Assembly (NCBI RefSeq): GCF_001598215.1
Contig: NZ_BCXJ01000001.1
Coordinates: 682,001-746,000 of the forward strand
Length of the DNA stretch: 64,000 nt
Source of the DNA: Shouchella clausii
Lineage (GTDB): Bacteria > Bacillota > Bacilli > Bacillales > Bacillaceae_D
Direction of reading: 5' to 3'
Each line of letters starts with the position of its first letter. Within the stretch, counting starts at the first letter, position 1. The translations under genes were made by a program, and so were the position numbers. The notes beneath the pieces are model-generated. The model ran no database searches, was not told where the DNA came from, and saw only the letters and a program-made list of their open reading frames with translations. Positions 33,376 through 41,541 of this stretch are shown one piece after another.

Positions 33376-34185
33376 ATGAAGAAGGCAATAATGGCTGCGA
33401 GTGTTTTAGGTCTAGCTGGTATAGTAGCATTTATAGGCGAAGGCCAACCAGCAGATGAACCAACATTCGCAAAAGAGATTCCGAAACTAGAGGAAATTGA
33501 AGCGGAGGAATATTTTTCTGGCCATGATGGTACTTTTGTTCTTCACGATTTACAGCAGGACCGTACATTTGTGTACAACCATGAGCGTGCAGAAAAAGGA
33601 TTTCCACCGCAGTCGACTTTTAAAGTCGCAAATGCCCTAATTGGCTTGCAAACGGGGGCGGTGGAAGATGAATACGATATAAAGTACTGGGACGGCATTG
33701 AAAGAGAGCTTGACGTCTGGAATAAAGATCATACACTTGGATCTGGGCTGAGGCATTCTGTCGTTTGGTATTACCAAGCGCTTGCTAGGGATATTGGCGA
33801 AGAACAAATGCAAAAATGGCTTGATGCCATTTCTTACGGCAATCGGGATATCACGGGTGGCATTGACCAATTTTGGCTAAGCAGTTCGCTTGAGATTACC
33901 CCTCTTGAGCAAGCTGACTTTATCAGCGATTTATATTACGAAGTACTTCCGTTTTCAAAAGATGCGATAAAAACGGTGAAACGTATGATGATCGAGGAGG
34001 AAGGCGACCATTATACCCTTTATGGAAAAACGGGGCAAGGGCCGAATGTTGGCTGGTATGTCGGCTATATAGAATCTGGCAATGGCACGTATGCGTTTGT
34101 GACAAACTTAGATGGCACCAGTGCACACGCCAAAGAAATTACGTTGAGTTTGTTAGAAGAATTTCACTTAATCGGCGGGCCATGA
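33376..34185 (+). CDS. class D beta-lactamase (OXA/YbxI-like)
   Basis: A 269-residue exported serine beta-lactamase. All class D motifs are present: STFK at 80-83 (active Ser80 and the carbamylated Lys83), SVV at 128-130, YGN at 154-156, the tryptophan of QFWLSS at 167, and KTG at 218-220. Residues 1-25 form a signal peptide. ATG 33376 follows GAGGTG; the frame extends upstream to 33346 but adds a non-signal end. It resembles chromosomal YbxI/BSD-type enzymes of bacilli. No BlaR1/BlaI genes are adjacent; the FHA/winged-helix regulator upstream may act instead. A terminator follows. Confidence 0.9.
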   Translation: MKKAIMAASVLGLAGIVAFIGEGQPADEPTFAKEIPKLEEIEAEEYFSGHDGTFVLHDLQQDRTFVYNHERAEKGFPPQSTFKVANALIGLQTGAVEDEYDIKYWDGIERELDVWNKDHTLGSGLRHSVVWYYQALARDIGEEQMQKWLDAISYGNRDITGGIDQFWLSSSLEITPLEQADFISDLYYEVLPFSKDAIKTVKRMMIEEEGDHYTLYGKTGQGPNVGWYVGYIESGNGTYAFVTNLDGTSAHAKEITLSLLEEFHLIGGP

Positions 34186-34211
34186 TAAACAGAGCAGACA
34201 GGGCGATATCC

Positions 34212-34252
34212 GAGGTTGTCGACTTTGTTGACAACTTTGTTGACAACCTCTT
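34212..34252 (+). terminator. terminator of the beta-lactamase gene, with internal repeats
   Basis: GAGGTTGTC (34212-34220) pairs with GACAACCTC (34242-34250) around a loop that itself repeats GACTTTGTT/GACAACTTTGTT, so alternative stems can form. A short T run follows. Confidence 0.65.
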
Positions 34253-34312
34253 TGTGGTCATCACGATAAATAGGCATAGTCAGACTTACACGATGCGCCT
34301 CTAATCCACGTC

Positions 34313-35143
34313 TTAAAGGCTTTTCACTTCTTCCAGCAATGCTTTTAGTTGAGCAATGGCTTGCTGGCAGCAGGAAACATCACTAGAAAGAAGGGTGATT
34401 GCTTCATCAATCCGTTCTTTGTAGTGTAGCGGCTGAAGTGGAAAGGAAGAAATCATCATGACCGCTTTCTTTTCATTAATACAATATACTTCATTTTTAG
34501 CGAAGAGGACTTGATTTAGACAGGCAATTGCTCGGTAGCCATGCCCCATTAAGTACGATAAATCGTTTTTATCAACATTAGCTTCCATAAACATGAGGGA
34601 AAATGAAGCTTCAAACGCGAAAAACTGGATAAGCGTCTGTTTCATTTTTGTTGGATATGGGTCAGTCAATGCTTTCAATTGTGCGAGTCTTCCAAAAGGA
34701 TCGGTTTGAATACGAGAGATGGCTAGTTCACCCATATACATAGCATTGGCATAGCCGTGTGGATGTCCTGTTTGGTAATGCATAGTGATGGCTCCGTTAC
34801 GGCAATCGGCAATGACTTGTTCGACCCGTCTGATGTCACGCAATATGAGATCAACGTGATAGCCATTAATAACAAGCCAAGCACCGGCATTGACCCACTC
34901 ACCCCACTCCCCAAGGGCAGTAACAACACGCTCCTCTCCGTTACAATCTTGTAAAGCACGAACAGACCGATCAAGCTGTTCGGTCGTAAATCCTTGGCTG
35001 AGGTCATAATAGATGCCAATATCAATGTCAGAATCGGCGCTGTAGGTGCCTCGAGCGCGAGAACCGCCAAGGACGGTACCAACAATTCCAGGCACAGTTT
35101 TTAGTTGTTCGCCTACTTTGGCAACTAGTTCGTTTGGATCCAT
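34313..35143 (-). CDS. nucleotidyltransferase-domain protein
   Basis: A 276-residue protein with a polymerase-beta-type nucleotidyltransferase fold: GGSRARGTYSADSDIDIGIYY (about 32-52) has the GS and D-x-D catalytic residues. The remainder is helical and unlike the AadD or ANT(9) resistance enzymes, so I do not call it a resistance gene even though a beta-lactamase is next to it. ATG 35143 has GGAAGGAGC upstream; a longer frame to 35332 overlaps the divergent hemAT gene and is not credible. Related proteins are of unknown function. Confidence 0.8.
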   Translation of the reverse strand: MDPNELVAKVGEQLKTVPGIVGTVLGGSRARGTYSADSDIDIGIYYDLSQGFTTEQLDRSVRALQDCNGEERVVTALGEWGEWVNAGAWLVINGYHVDLILRDIRRVEQVIADCRNGAITMHYQTGHPHGYANAMYMGELAISRIQTDPFGRLAQLKALTDPYPTKMKQTLIQFFAFEASFSLMFMEANVDKNDLSYLMGHGYRAIACLNQVLFAKNEVYCINEKKAVMMISSFPLQPLHYKERIDEAITLLSSDVSCCQQAIAQLKALLEEVKSL

Positions 35144-35297
35144 GGCTTTTGTGCTCCTTCCGCTAAAAGGTTTCGCAAACAAAACAAGCATACACAATAA
35201 GCAGTCATTGATCAAAGCGAAGCGGAAAAAACTGGACAAAACCATACAATACTGCCGATAAAAAAGAGAAGTGTGCAAATAAGGAGGGGGCAGACCG

Positions 35298-36632
35298 ATG
35301 TTTCTAAGAAAAGCGAACAAACAGGAAAACATGCAATTGAAAAGGGCACCAGACCCTATAAAAATCGAACTGGATGAAAGTGAAAGCCAAAAACAAATTG
35401 GGTTTATCGGCTTAAATGCAAGTGACCTCGAATATATACACCTCTTGTATCCACTTGTAAACGAACATATTGCAACGATTACTGAAGCCTTTTACGAGAA
35501 GTTGCTTGAACAGCCCCATTTACGGCAGTTGGTAATGACTTATAGCAGCATTGACGCATTAAAACAAACATTAAAACAACATATTTTAGAAATGTTTGAA
35601 GGAAAGGTGGATGCCGCTTTTTTTGCTAAGCGTAAACGGATTGCTCAAACCCATGTTCGAATTGGTCTTAAAACCAAGTGGTACATTGGCGCTTTTCACA
35701 ACTTGCAGCTAGAATTACAGCAGATGATCGTCAAACACCTCAAACCTGGCAATGAACAATTTCTTGCTTTCTGCGCAGTTGGGAAGCTTATCAACTTTGA
35801 ACAACAGCTTGTTTTAGAAGCATACGAAGAGGAAGAAAGGCGGATCCGTTTAAAATTTGAGACTCATAAAGATACGTATATCAGGCAAGTGCGCCATGCT
35901 CTCCAAAACATTGAACATTTAATCGGCAAAATGGAGCAATCTGTCCATAAAGCAGCCGTCCAATCCCAATCAATTGAAACATTAACCCACAAAGGAAAAT
36001 CGAATTCCGAGCGCTCATTAGATGCTTCAAAAAATGGCCAGCAGCAAGTGGACAGGCAGAGCGGCCATATGGGTCACATCCAAGCATGTATAGAACAAAT
36101 TGAAGCTAGCATGAATGAATTGACGGCGTTATCTGTACAATTTGAGGACGTAAGTGCGAACGTTAAGCAAATGGCAGACCAAACGACACTATTGTCTCTG
36201 AATGCGAGCATTGAGGCGGCACAAGCGGGGGACTACGGAAGAGGGTTTGCCGTGGTAGCGGACCAAGTCCGCAAATTAGCAATGAAAACCAAAGACTCAA
36301 GTGGCCACGTAGCCAGTTTAGTGTCAGACGTCCATGCCCAAAGAAAGCTCGTTGAACATTCGATTGCGGAAGTGGTCCAGGCCGTTGAACAAGGAATCTC
36401 TAGTATGGAAACGATGGAGAAATGCTTTGAACAGATTCTCCATTTTGGGCAAACAAATGAAGTCCACTTTGGTGAAATTCAAAGCAGTGTTAGTCTATTG
36501 CATGTATCAATAGCGGAACAAATGAAAGCGGTTGTCTCATCATCAGCTGCTGCGATCGAACAATTGGCCGCTCAGACTGCAAATTATGAACAAACGATCG
36601 AGAAAAAGACAGAAGATGAGGAAACGACTTAA
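35298..36632 (+). CDS. hemAT: HemAT-like globin-coupled aerotaxis receptor
   Basis: A 444-residue soluble methyl-accepting chemotaxis protein that senses oxygen through haem. A globin domain (about 30-190) has the proximal histidine His119 in IAQTHVRIGL, and a coiled methyl-accepting signalling domain (about 215-440) includes the hairpin tip QTTLLSLNASIEAAQAGDYGRGFAVVADQVRKLA region. There are no transmembrane segments. The length is close to B. subtilis HemAT (432). AAGGAGG lies before the ATG. It starts divergently from the nucleotidyltransferase gene and presumably signals through CheA elsewhere. Confidence 0.93.
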   Translation: MFLRKANKQENMQLKRAPDPIKIELDESESQKQIGFIGLNASDLEYIHLLYPLVNEHIATITEAFYEKLLEQPHLRQLVMTYSSIDALKQTLKQHILEMFEGKVDAAFFAKRKRIAQTHVRIGLKTKWYIGAFHNLQLELQQMIVKHLKPGNEQFLAFCAVGKLINFEQQLVLEAYEEEERRIRLKFETHKDTYIRQVRHALQNIEHLIGKMEQSVHKAAVQSQSIETLTHKGKSNSERSLDASKNGQQQVDRQSGHMGHIQACIEQIEASMNELTALSVQFEDVSANVKQMADQTTLLSLNASIEAAQAGDYGRGFAVVADQVRKLAMKTKDSSGHVASLVSDVHAQRKLVEHSIAEVVQAVEQGISSMETMEKCFEQILHFGQTNEVHFGEIQSSVSLLHVSIAEQMKAVVSSSAAAIEQLAAQTANYEQTIEKKTEDEETT

Positions 36633-36793
36633 TCGGGATGTCCGCGAATGCTTCTCAAACGAGAACGACAAGTGGAATAGCCGTCCTCTACTGCCATAAA
36701 ACAGCTGATAACGATCAAGAAAATAAAATTCAGTAAAAACGGCGGCGATGGCTGCAACCTGAAACCTGAAAACCCTTTGGGCTAGAGCGTGTT

Positions 36794-37822
36794 TTAGTCG
36801 ATCGATTTACGGGATGAGCGCATCTGGACGGAGTGCCTTTTGATGAGTTCATGTCGGATGATACGTCCTGAACTTGCTTGCCCCGTTGCAATTGAATCAA
36901 ACAGCAAGTTTGCAGCCGTTTTGCCCATGCTAAAAAAATGTTGTGAAACGGTTGTTAAAGGGGGAACGGCCATTTTTGCGAGCTTGGTGCCATCAAAGCC
37001 GATAACGGAAAGGTCTTCTGGAATGCGAAGTCCTCTTGCAGCAGCGGCGGATATGGCACCGATGGCGAGTTCATCGCTTGCTGAAAAGACAGCTGTCAAA
37101 TTCGGATGATTGGTGTATAGTTGTTGAAAGGCTTTCTGCCCATCTTCAAAATAGAACCCTTTGTCCCAAGCAACTTTCGTAGGCACATAAGCGATTCCCG
37201 CTTCCTTTAGCGCCCGTTTGTAACCGGCCATTCGTGGCGCCCCAGCCAACAAATCAGACGGGTTCCCGCTGATCATGCCGATCTCTGTATGGCCTTGCTG
37301 AATGAAATAATGGACCGCATCATAAGCAGCCGTCTCATTGTCGACTTGGACCGCTGGTATAGTCGGGTCTTCCGAATAAGCAGAAATGGTGACAACAGGC
37401 ACACCGATTTTACGGACGATCGCTACATATTCCAATGTTAGCAGTTGGCTTGCAAACAAAATGCCGTCCACTTGCTTTTCTTGCAATAATTTTAAGTACT
37501 CTTTTGTTTTATGGCCGCTAGAGGCTGTATTGCAAATGACGATGCTTTGCCCTCTGGCATGTGCAGCTTCCTCTATGCCTTGGAGGATTTCAGCGCTGAC
37601 GAGCCCCGATATTTCTGGAAACAAGACGCCAATCGTATTGCTTTGCTTATTAATGAGGCCGCGGGCAATGGCATTAGGGGAATAACCCATTTCTTCGATT
37701 GTTTTTAGCACATGTTGTTTGGTTTTTAGGGAATAGCCAATCCCGTTGTTTAGCACGCGGGAAACGGTTGCAATCGAAACGCCTGCTTCTTTGGCTACAT
37801 CTTTAATGGTTGGTTTATTCAA
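36794..37822 (-). CDS. LacI-family transcriptional regulator
   Basis: A 342-residue repressor with an N-terminal LacI helix-turn-helix (TIKDVAKEAGVSIATVSRVLNN, residues 5-26) and a periplasmic-binding effector domain (about 60-335). The hinge YSPNAIARGL follows the usual pattern. GGGGGAATG surrounds its start. The gene stands downstream of the aldo/keto reductase gene with a 233-bp gap containing its own promoter, and no sugar genes are attached, so its effector is not evident. Confidence 0.9.
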   Translation of the reverse strand: MNKPTIKDVAKEAGVSIATVSRVLNNGIGYSLKTKQHVLKTIEEMGYSPNAIARGLINKQSNTIGVLFPEISGLVSAEILQGIEEAAHARGQSIVICNTASSGHKTKEYLKLLQEKQVDGILFASQLLTLEYVAIVRKIGVPVVTISAYSEDPTIPAVQVDNETAAYDAVHYFIQQGHTEIGMISGNPSDLLAGAPRMAGYKRALKEAGIAYVPTKVAWDKGFYFEDGQKAFQQLYTNHPNLTAVFSASDELAIGAISAAAARGLRIPEDLSVIGFDGTKLAKMAVPPLTTVSQHFFSMGKTAANLLFDSIATGQASSGRIIRHELIKRHSVQMRSSRKSID

Positions 37823-37859
37823 TCACGTCATTCCCCCTAAAACACACTTTCCTGAGTTT

Positions 37860-37894
37860 AGTATGGAAGCGTTATGATAAATAGTCAAGCGCTT
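37860..37894 (-). promoter_or_regulatory. promoter and probable operator of the LacI gene
   Basis: On the minus strand TTGACT (37888-37883), 17-bp spacer, CATACT (37865-37860). The palindrome AAGCGCTT (37887-37894) overlaps the -35 and is centred on CG, as LacI-family operators are, which suggests autoregulation. Confidence 0.5.
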
Positions 37895-37898
37895 CGAA

Positions 37899-37929
37899 GC
37901 AACACGAGTACATCCACTGTACTCGTGTT
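37899..37929. terminator. 12-bp-stem hairpin between the aldo/keto reductase and LacI genes
   Basis: AACACGAGTACA and TGTACTCGTGTT form a perfect stem with a 5-nt loop. It may end the reductase transcript, although no long T run follows. Confidence 0.5.
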
Positions 37930-38055
37930 AGACTTTGGACAAGTGCTCGAATACTCGGCATTTGCCTCGGTCATATGCTTGCTTATGAAACTACGTGTTA
38001 TTCGTATCTTCCTAGCCCTCCACTTTTTGTCTACAAGCGTTCTCAGTATGAATCG

Positions 38056-38889
38056 TTAAAACTCTTCATATTCGGCAGGATCCTGGTTTTGGATGCGGCC
38101 GTTGACTTTTGTTAGTCTATCTATTTGCTCCATTTCTTCTGTGCTTAGGGAAAAATCGAAAATCGATATGTTTTCAAGTTGGCGTTCAGGTGAAGCCGAT
38201 TTTGGCAACGGAATCGCCCCAAGTTGTACATGCCAGCGTAATATAATTTGCGAGACGCTTTTTCTGTGTGTAGCCGCAATTTGTTTGATCGCTTCGTCTT
38301 GTAGAACGGTGCTAGCGCGGCCGAGAGGGCTCCATGATTCAGTAACAATGTGATGATTGTTATCCCAAGCACGTTGGCTTTCCTGAGAAAAATAAGGGTG
38401 AAGTTCAATTTGGTTAATGCTTGGCATGACGCCCGTTTCCCGTTCTAATCGCTCTAAATGTTCAGGCAAAAAGTTACATACGCCAATTGAGCGAATAAGC
38501 CCCCATTTTTGAGCATCGATTAACGCTTGCCATGCTTCTACATATAAGACGGTTTTTGGGTTCGGCCAATGGATTAAGTATAGGTCATAATAGTCCAATC
38601 TCGCGCGCAGCAAAGATTCTTGAATGGTCACGATCGCTTGCTCATATGCTTGCCGCCGCCCTGGCAGCTTTGAAGTGATGCGCAACTGTTCCCTTGGGAC
38701 AGAACTACGCCGAATCGCTTCTCCGACAGCTCCCTCATTCTCGTAGTTGAAGGCCGAATCTAGCAGACGATAGCCAATATCAATCGCACTTACCATTGCA
38801 TTAACGCCCGCTGCTCCATTCAACGCATATGTGCCAAAGCCAATAGCTGGCAACTGCAACCCATCTTTTAGTGTGACAGTGGGGATCAT
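38056..38889 (-). CDS. aldo/keto reductase
   Basis: A 277-residue NADPH-dependent reductase of aldehydes or ketones with a (beta/alpha)8 barrel. RLLDSAFNYENEGAVGEAIR has the conserved Asp and Tyr, ITSKLPG the catalytic Lys, and LYLIHWPNP the His. The tail IPLPKSASPERQLENI binds the NADPH phosphate. ATG 38889 lies 8 nt after AAGGAG; a GTG three codons upstream is less likely. It resembles YvgN/YtbE-like enzymes of bacilli. The physiological substrate is not evident. Confidence 0.9.
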   Translation of the reverse strand: MIPTVTLKDGLQLPAIGFGTYALNGAAGVNAMVSAIDIGYRLLDSAFNYENEGAVGEAIRRSSVPREQLRITSKLPGRRQAYEQAIVTIQESLLRARLDYYDLYLIHWPNPKTVLYVEAWQALIDAQKWGLIRSIGVCNFLPEHLERLERETGVMPSINQIELHPYFSQESQRAWDNNHHIVTESWSPLGRASTVLQDEAIKQIAATHRKSVSQIILRWHVQLGAIPLPKSASPERQLENISIFDFSLSTEEMEQIDRLTKVNGRIQNQDPAEYEEF

Positions 38890-39016
38890 CTTAATCACTC
38901 CTTGTCTTTTGCCAATAGTCTAACATTGAACATTTATAAACGTCTAACCAAAGCGTTTGTTCTTTGCCGACTTTGATTGCTGTTGACGCTTTGCTTTGCT
39001 GCTGCTATAGTATTGA

Positions 39017-39031
39017 TGATAATGATTTTCA
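39017..39031 (+). promoter_or_regulatory. Fur box upstream of the second siderophore-binding protein
   Basis: TGATAAT-G-ATTTTCA matches the 7-1-7 Fur consensus at 13 of 14 paired positions and is 33 bp before the ATG. Confidence 0.8.
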
Positions 39032-39064
39032 TTCGCAAACAAATATAACGGAGGTACTCGGTTC

Positions 39065-40042
39065 ATGAAGGTTCCTGTTATTTTCAGCTCTTTCCTTGCG
39101 ACCGTACTTTTGCTTGGAGGCTGTGGCAATACGAGTTCAAACGAAGGAGAGGAGCCTAGTGGCAATCAAAACGGCGCAGCTGAGAGCGGAGAAATGCGCA
39201 CGTTTACGGCTCCCAATGGAGAAGAAATAAGCATACCTGAACATCCAGAAAGAATTGTCACTGATTTTTATGCTGGCGAGTTTTTGGCGGTTGGTGCAAA
39301 TGTAGTCGGGGCAGGTTCTTGGAGTTTTTCGAACCCGTTTATTGAAGAGGAGCTTAAAGACATAAAGGATGTGGGTGATCCGGTTAATACAGAAGAGGTT
39401 CTTGAGCTTGAGCCTGACTTAATTGTTGTGATGGACGAAGAACAATACGAGACGCTTTCTCAAATTGCACCAACCGTTGTCATTCCATACAATACAGCTA
39501 AAAATGTTGAAGAATCGTTGCAACTGTTCGGCGAACTAGCAAATGCTGAAGCAGAAGCGGATCAATTTCTAGACGGTTTTAATGAAGAGGCGGAAGCCGC
39601 TAGAGCCCGTGTAGAGGAAGTAGTAGAAGACGATGCGACATTTGGCATTTATGAATTGACGGACAAAGGCGATTTCTGGGTATTCAATGATAACGCCGGC
39701 CGTGGTGGGCAAGTGATCTACAATGCACTAGGTTTAAAGGCGCCGGAATCGATTGACGAAGAAGTAATTAAAACAGGGGAAATGAAACAATTGTCTACGG
39801 AAGTTATTCCTGATTACGCGGCTGATTATATGTTTATTACCGACTACCATCCTGAAGGGGACAGCAAGCTTCCTGAGATGGAGTCTTCTCCCATCTGGCA
39901 AGGGCTTGAGGCAGTCAAAAACAATCGTGTGTTTATCAATGATTTTGATACATTTTATCCGTATGACCCGATTTCTGTCCGTGGACAAATCGATTTAATT
40001 GCTGACATGATTGTAGAACGTGCTGAAAATAACGGCCAGTAG
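39065..40042 (+). CDS. iron-siderophore-binding lipoprotein (FhuD/YxeB-like)
   Basis: A 325-residue exported lipoprotein of the siderophore-binding family. The lipobox LGGC ends at Cys20; the mature protein starts with a Ser/Asn/Glu-rich linker, and PERIVTDFYAGEFLAVGANVVG and LELEPDLIVVMDEEQYETLSQIAPTVV are fold signatures. A near-perfect Fur box precedes it. The gene is alone: no permease or ATPase follows, so it must feed a transporter encoded elsewhere, as YxeB does for FhuBGC. Siderophore type (hydroxamate or other) is uncertain. GGAGG stands before the ATG. Confidence 0.88.
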   Translation: MKVPVIFSSFLATVLLLGGCGNTSSNEGEEPSGNQNGAAESGEMRTFTAPNGEEISIPEHPERIVTDFYAGEFLAVGANVVGAGSWSFSNPFIEEELKDIKDVGDPVNTEEVLELEPDLIVVMDEEQYETLSQIAPTVVIPYNTAKNVEESLQLFGELANAEAEADQFLDGFNEEAEAARARVEEVVEDDATFGIYELTDKGDFWVFNDNAGRGGQVIYNALGLKAPESIDEEVIKTGEMKQLSTEVIPDYAADYMFITDYHPEGDSKLPEMESSPIWQGLEAVKNNRVFINDFDTFYPYDPISVRGQIDLIADMIVERAENNGQ

Positions 40043-40075
40043 GCATTGGACAAGTTTATACGATTAAGCGATCTC

Positions 40076-40104
40076 GCTGTTCCATTTCGGTGGAACAGCT
40101 TTTT
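40076..40104 (+). terminator. terminator of the siderophore-binding protein gene
   Basis: GCTGTTCCA and TGGAACAGC, 6-nt loop, T5 tail. Confidence 0.9.
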
Positions 40105-40181
40105 CCGTTTTCATTTACCGGGGCTTGATTTGCCAGCAACTCTTTGCCAGTATACAATGAAAGAAAAAGAGGTGTGAACGG

Positions 40182-40967
40182 TTGTCAGCTCCTACGCCGG
40201 AAATCATCGAGGCTGTTTCGTTTATCCAGCGAAACCTCCATGAATCGCTTAGCTTAAACGTGATCGCCAAACATGTCGGATATAGTCCATATCATTTTGT
40301 TCGAAAATTCAAAAATGAAGTGGGGATCTCGCCGCTTTATTATGTCTCTGCCCTTCGTTTAGATAAAGCGAAAAGCCTGCTCGTCCATACAAATTTAGGG
40401 GTACGGGACATCGGTTTGGAAATCGGCCAGCAAAGCCTTGGTACGTTTACGACTCGCTTTACTGAACGAGTAGGGTTGAGCCCTGGCCGTTTTCGTGAAT
40501 CACTGGCTAGTGCAGAAGGACATTTACAAGCTCTGCAAAGGCTGCAAAAATGGCCTTCGACTCGCGCGGCTGCCTCTCCTTTAAATAGCGTAAGCGGAAC
40601 CATTACAGCAGGTTCGCCGTTTTCAGGTGTTGTGTTCGTCGGCTTATTTTCAAAGCCAATTCCTGAAGGGTTGCCATGTTACGGTACATTGCTCTCTGGC
40701 AGCGACGATTTTTGTTTTTTGAATGTTGCCCCTGGGACGTATTATTTGCTGGCAACAGCCGTTTCATGGGGGATGGAAGGCAAAGACTTTCTACTTCCGC
40801 AACAAACATTACGCGGCCGCTTAAAGACAGCGATTGTTATGCGTCCATTTGCGGCTGTAGATGGGATTCGTCTACAACTTCACCCTCCTAAACAGGATGA
40901 TCCGCCGATCTTGATTTCCTTGCCATTATTAATGAACCAATTTCTGATCGAACAGCGCAATTGGTGA
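40182..40967 (+). CDS. AraC-family regulator with C-terminal beta-rich domain
   Basis: A 261-residue protein with two N-terminal AraC helix-turn-helix motifs (residues about 20-110, SLNVIAKHVGYSPYHFVRKF and VRDIGLEIGQQSLGTFTTRF). The C-terminal half (about 140-250, SGTITAGSPFSGVVFVGLF...APGTYYLLATA) has alternating beta strands and recalls a carboxypeptidase-regulatory-like fold rather than a sugar cupin. This arrangement is unlike AraC itself, where the sensor is N-terminal. The start is TTG 40182 with AAGAGGTG 8 nt upstream. Position after an iron gene is suggestive only. Confidence 0.8.
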   Translation: MSAPTPEIIEAVSFIQRNLHESLSLNVIAKHVGYSPYHFVRKFKNEVGISPLYYVSALRLDKAKSLLVHTNLGVRDIGLEIGQQSLGTFTTRFTERVGLSPGRFRESLASAEGHLQALQRLQKWPSTRAAASPLNSVSGTITAGSPFSGVVFVGLFSKPIPEGLPCYGTLLSGSDDFCFLNVAPGTYYLLATAVSWGMEGKDFLLPQQTLRGRLKTAIVMRPFAAVDGIRLQLHPPKQDDPPILISLPLLMNQFLIEQRNW

Positions 40968-41027
40968 GAAATGGCCGTTTATTCTGTTTGGTAAGATGAG
41001 GGTAACTTGATTCAAGGAGGCGAAGAC

Positions 41028-41390
41028 ATGAAAACAGAGCAAGCACAGTTTGAACAATTGTATGCAGACTTAAATGAGGCATTTGCCAAAGGGGACGTTG
41101 ATTTTATTCTTAGCCATGCGGCGGAAGACATCCGTTGGGAAATGATAGGGGACTCTGTAGTTGAGGGGAAAGAGGAAGTCGCCAAAAGGCTAGAGTCAGT
41201 AAAAGGAATTGTGAGCGAAGAATTTACGACAAAACGGATCATTGCTTCTGGGCGTAGCGCCGCTATCGAAGGGACAATGCTGTGCCCAGATGAAACAGGA
41301 ACGAAAAGGAAAGCGGCCTTTTGTGACCTATATACACTCAATGAAAAAGGAAAGATTACGGATTTAACCGCCTATTTCTTTTTTTTATAA
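41028..41390 (+). CDS. SnoaL/NTF2-like protein
   Basis: A 120-residue single-domain protein of the NTF2-like fold. The pattern LYADLNEAFAKGDVDFILSHAAEDIRWEMIG is the usual N-terminal helix and cone. Members are epimerases, hydrolases or binding proteins; no catalytic pair can be named here. ATG 41028 is preceded by AAGGAGG. A 7-bp hairpin CGCCTGG/CCAGGCG follows at 41414. Confidence 0.8.
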   Translation: MKTEQAQFEQLYADLNEAFAKGDVDFILSHAAEDIRWEMIGDSVVEGKEEVAKRLESVKGIVSEEFTTKRIIASGRSAAIEGTMLCPDETGTKRKAAFCDLYTLNEKGKITDLTAYFFFL

Positions 41391-41413
41391 AAGAAAGACG
41401 GTTTCTATGGCCG

Positions 41414-41432
41414 CGCCTGGTTACGCCAGGCG
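41414..41432 (+). terminator. hairpin downstream of the SnoaL-like gene
   Basis: CGCCTGG and CCAGGCG, 5-nt loop. No long T run follows, so the terminator assignment is tentative. Confidence 0.4.
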
Positions 41433-41457
41433 TTGACTTTGTCATAAAATTTCGTGC

Positions 41458-41486
41458 TTGTTTTTTTAAGCGTTTGCATGTATGAT
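41458..41486 (+). promoter_or_regulatory. promoter of the LacI gene with embedded cre site
   Basis: TTGTTT (41458-41463), 17-bp spacer, TATGAT (41481-41486). Inside the spacer TTTAAGCGTTTGCA (41465-41478) matches the cre consensus TGWAARCGYTWNCW at 13 of 14 positions, so CcpA could repress transcription directly. Confidence 0.6.
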
Positions 41487-41502
41487 TTTAATAATCTTGC
41501 AA

Positions 41503-41520
41503 TTGATTTACGATAATCAA
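41503..41520 (+). promoter_or_regulatory. probable LacI operator (copy 1)
   Basis: TTGATTTACGATAATCAA, an imperfect 18-bp palindrome just downstream of the predicted start of transcription of the LacI gene. It matches copy 2 (42606) at 16 of 18 positions. Confidence 0.7.
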
Positions 41521-41541
41521 ACGAAGGCGAAGAGGGAAGAA

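Noticed and set aside
33376-35143. A mobile resistance cassette made of beta-lactamase and nucleotidyltransferase
   Set aside because: No transposase, integrase or flanking repeats are visible, and the nucleotidyltransferase does not resemble AadD or ANT resistance enzymes.
34313-35332. A 339-residue version of the nucleotidyltransferase
   Set aside because: The extra 63 residues overlap the promoter and start of hemAT; ATG 35143 with a good ribosome binding site is preferred.
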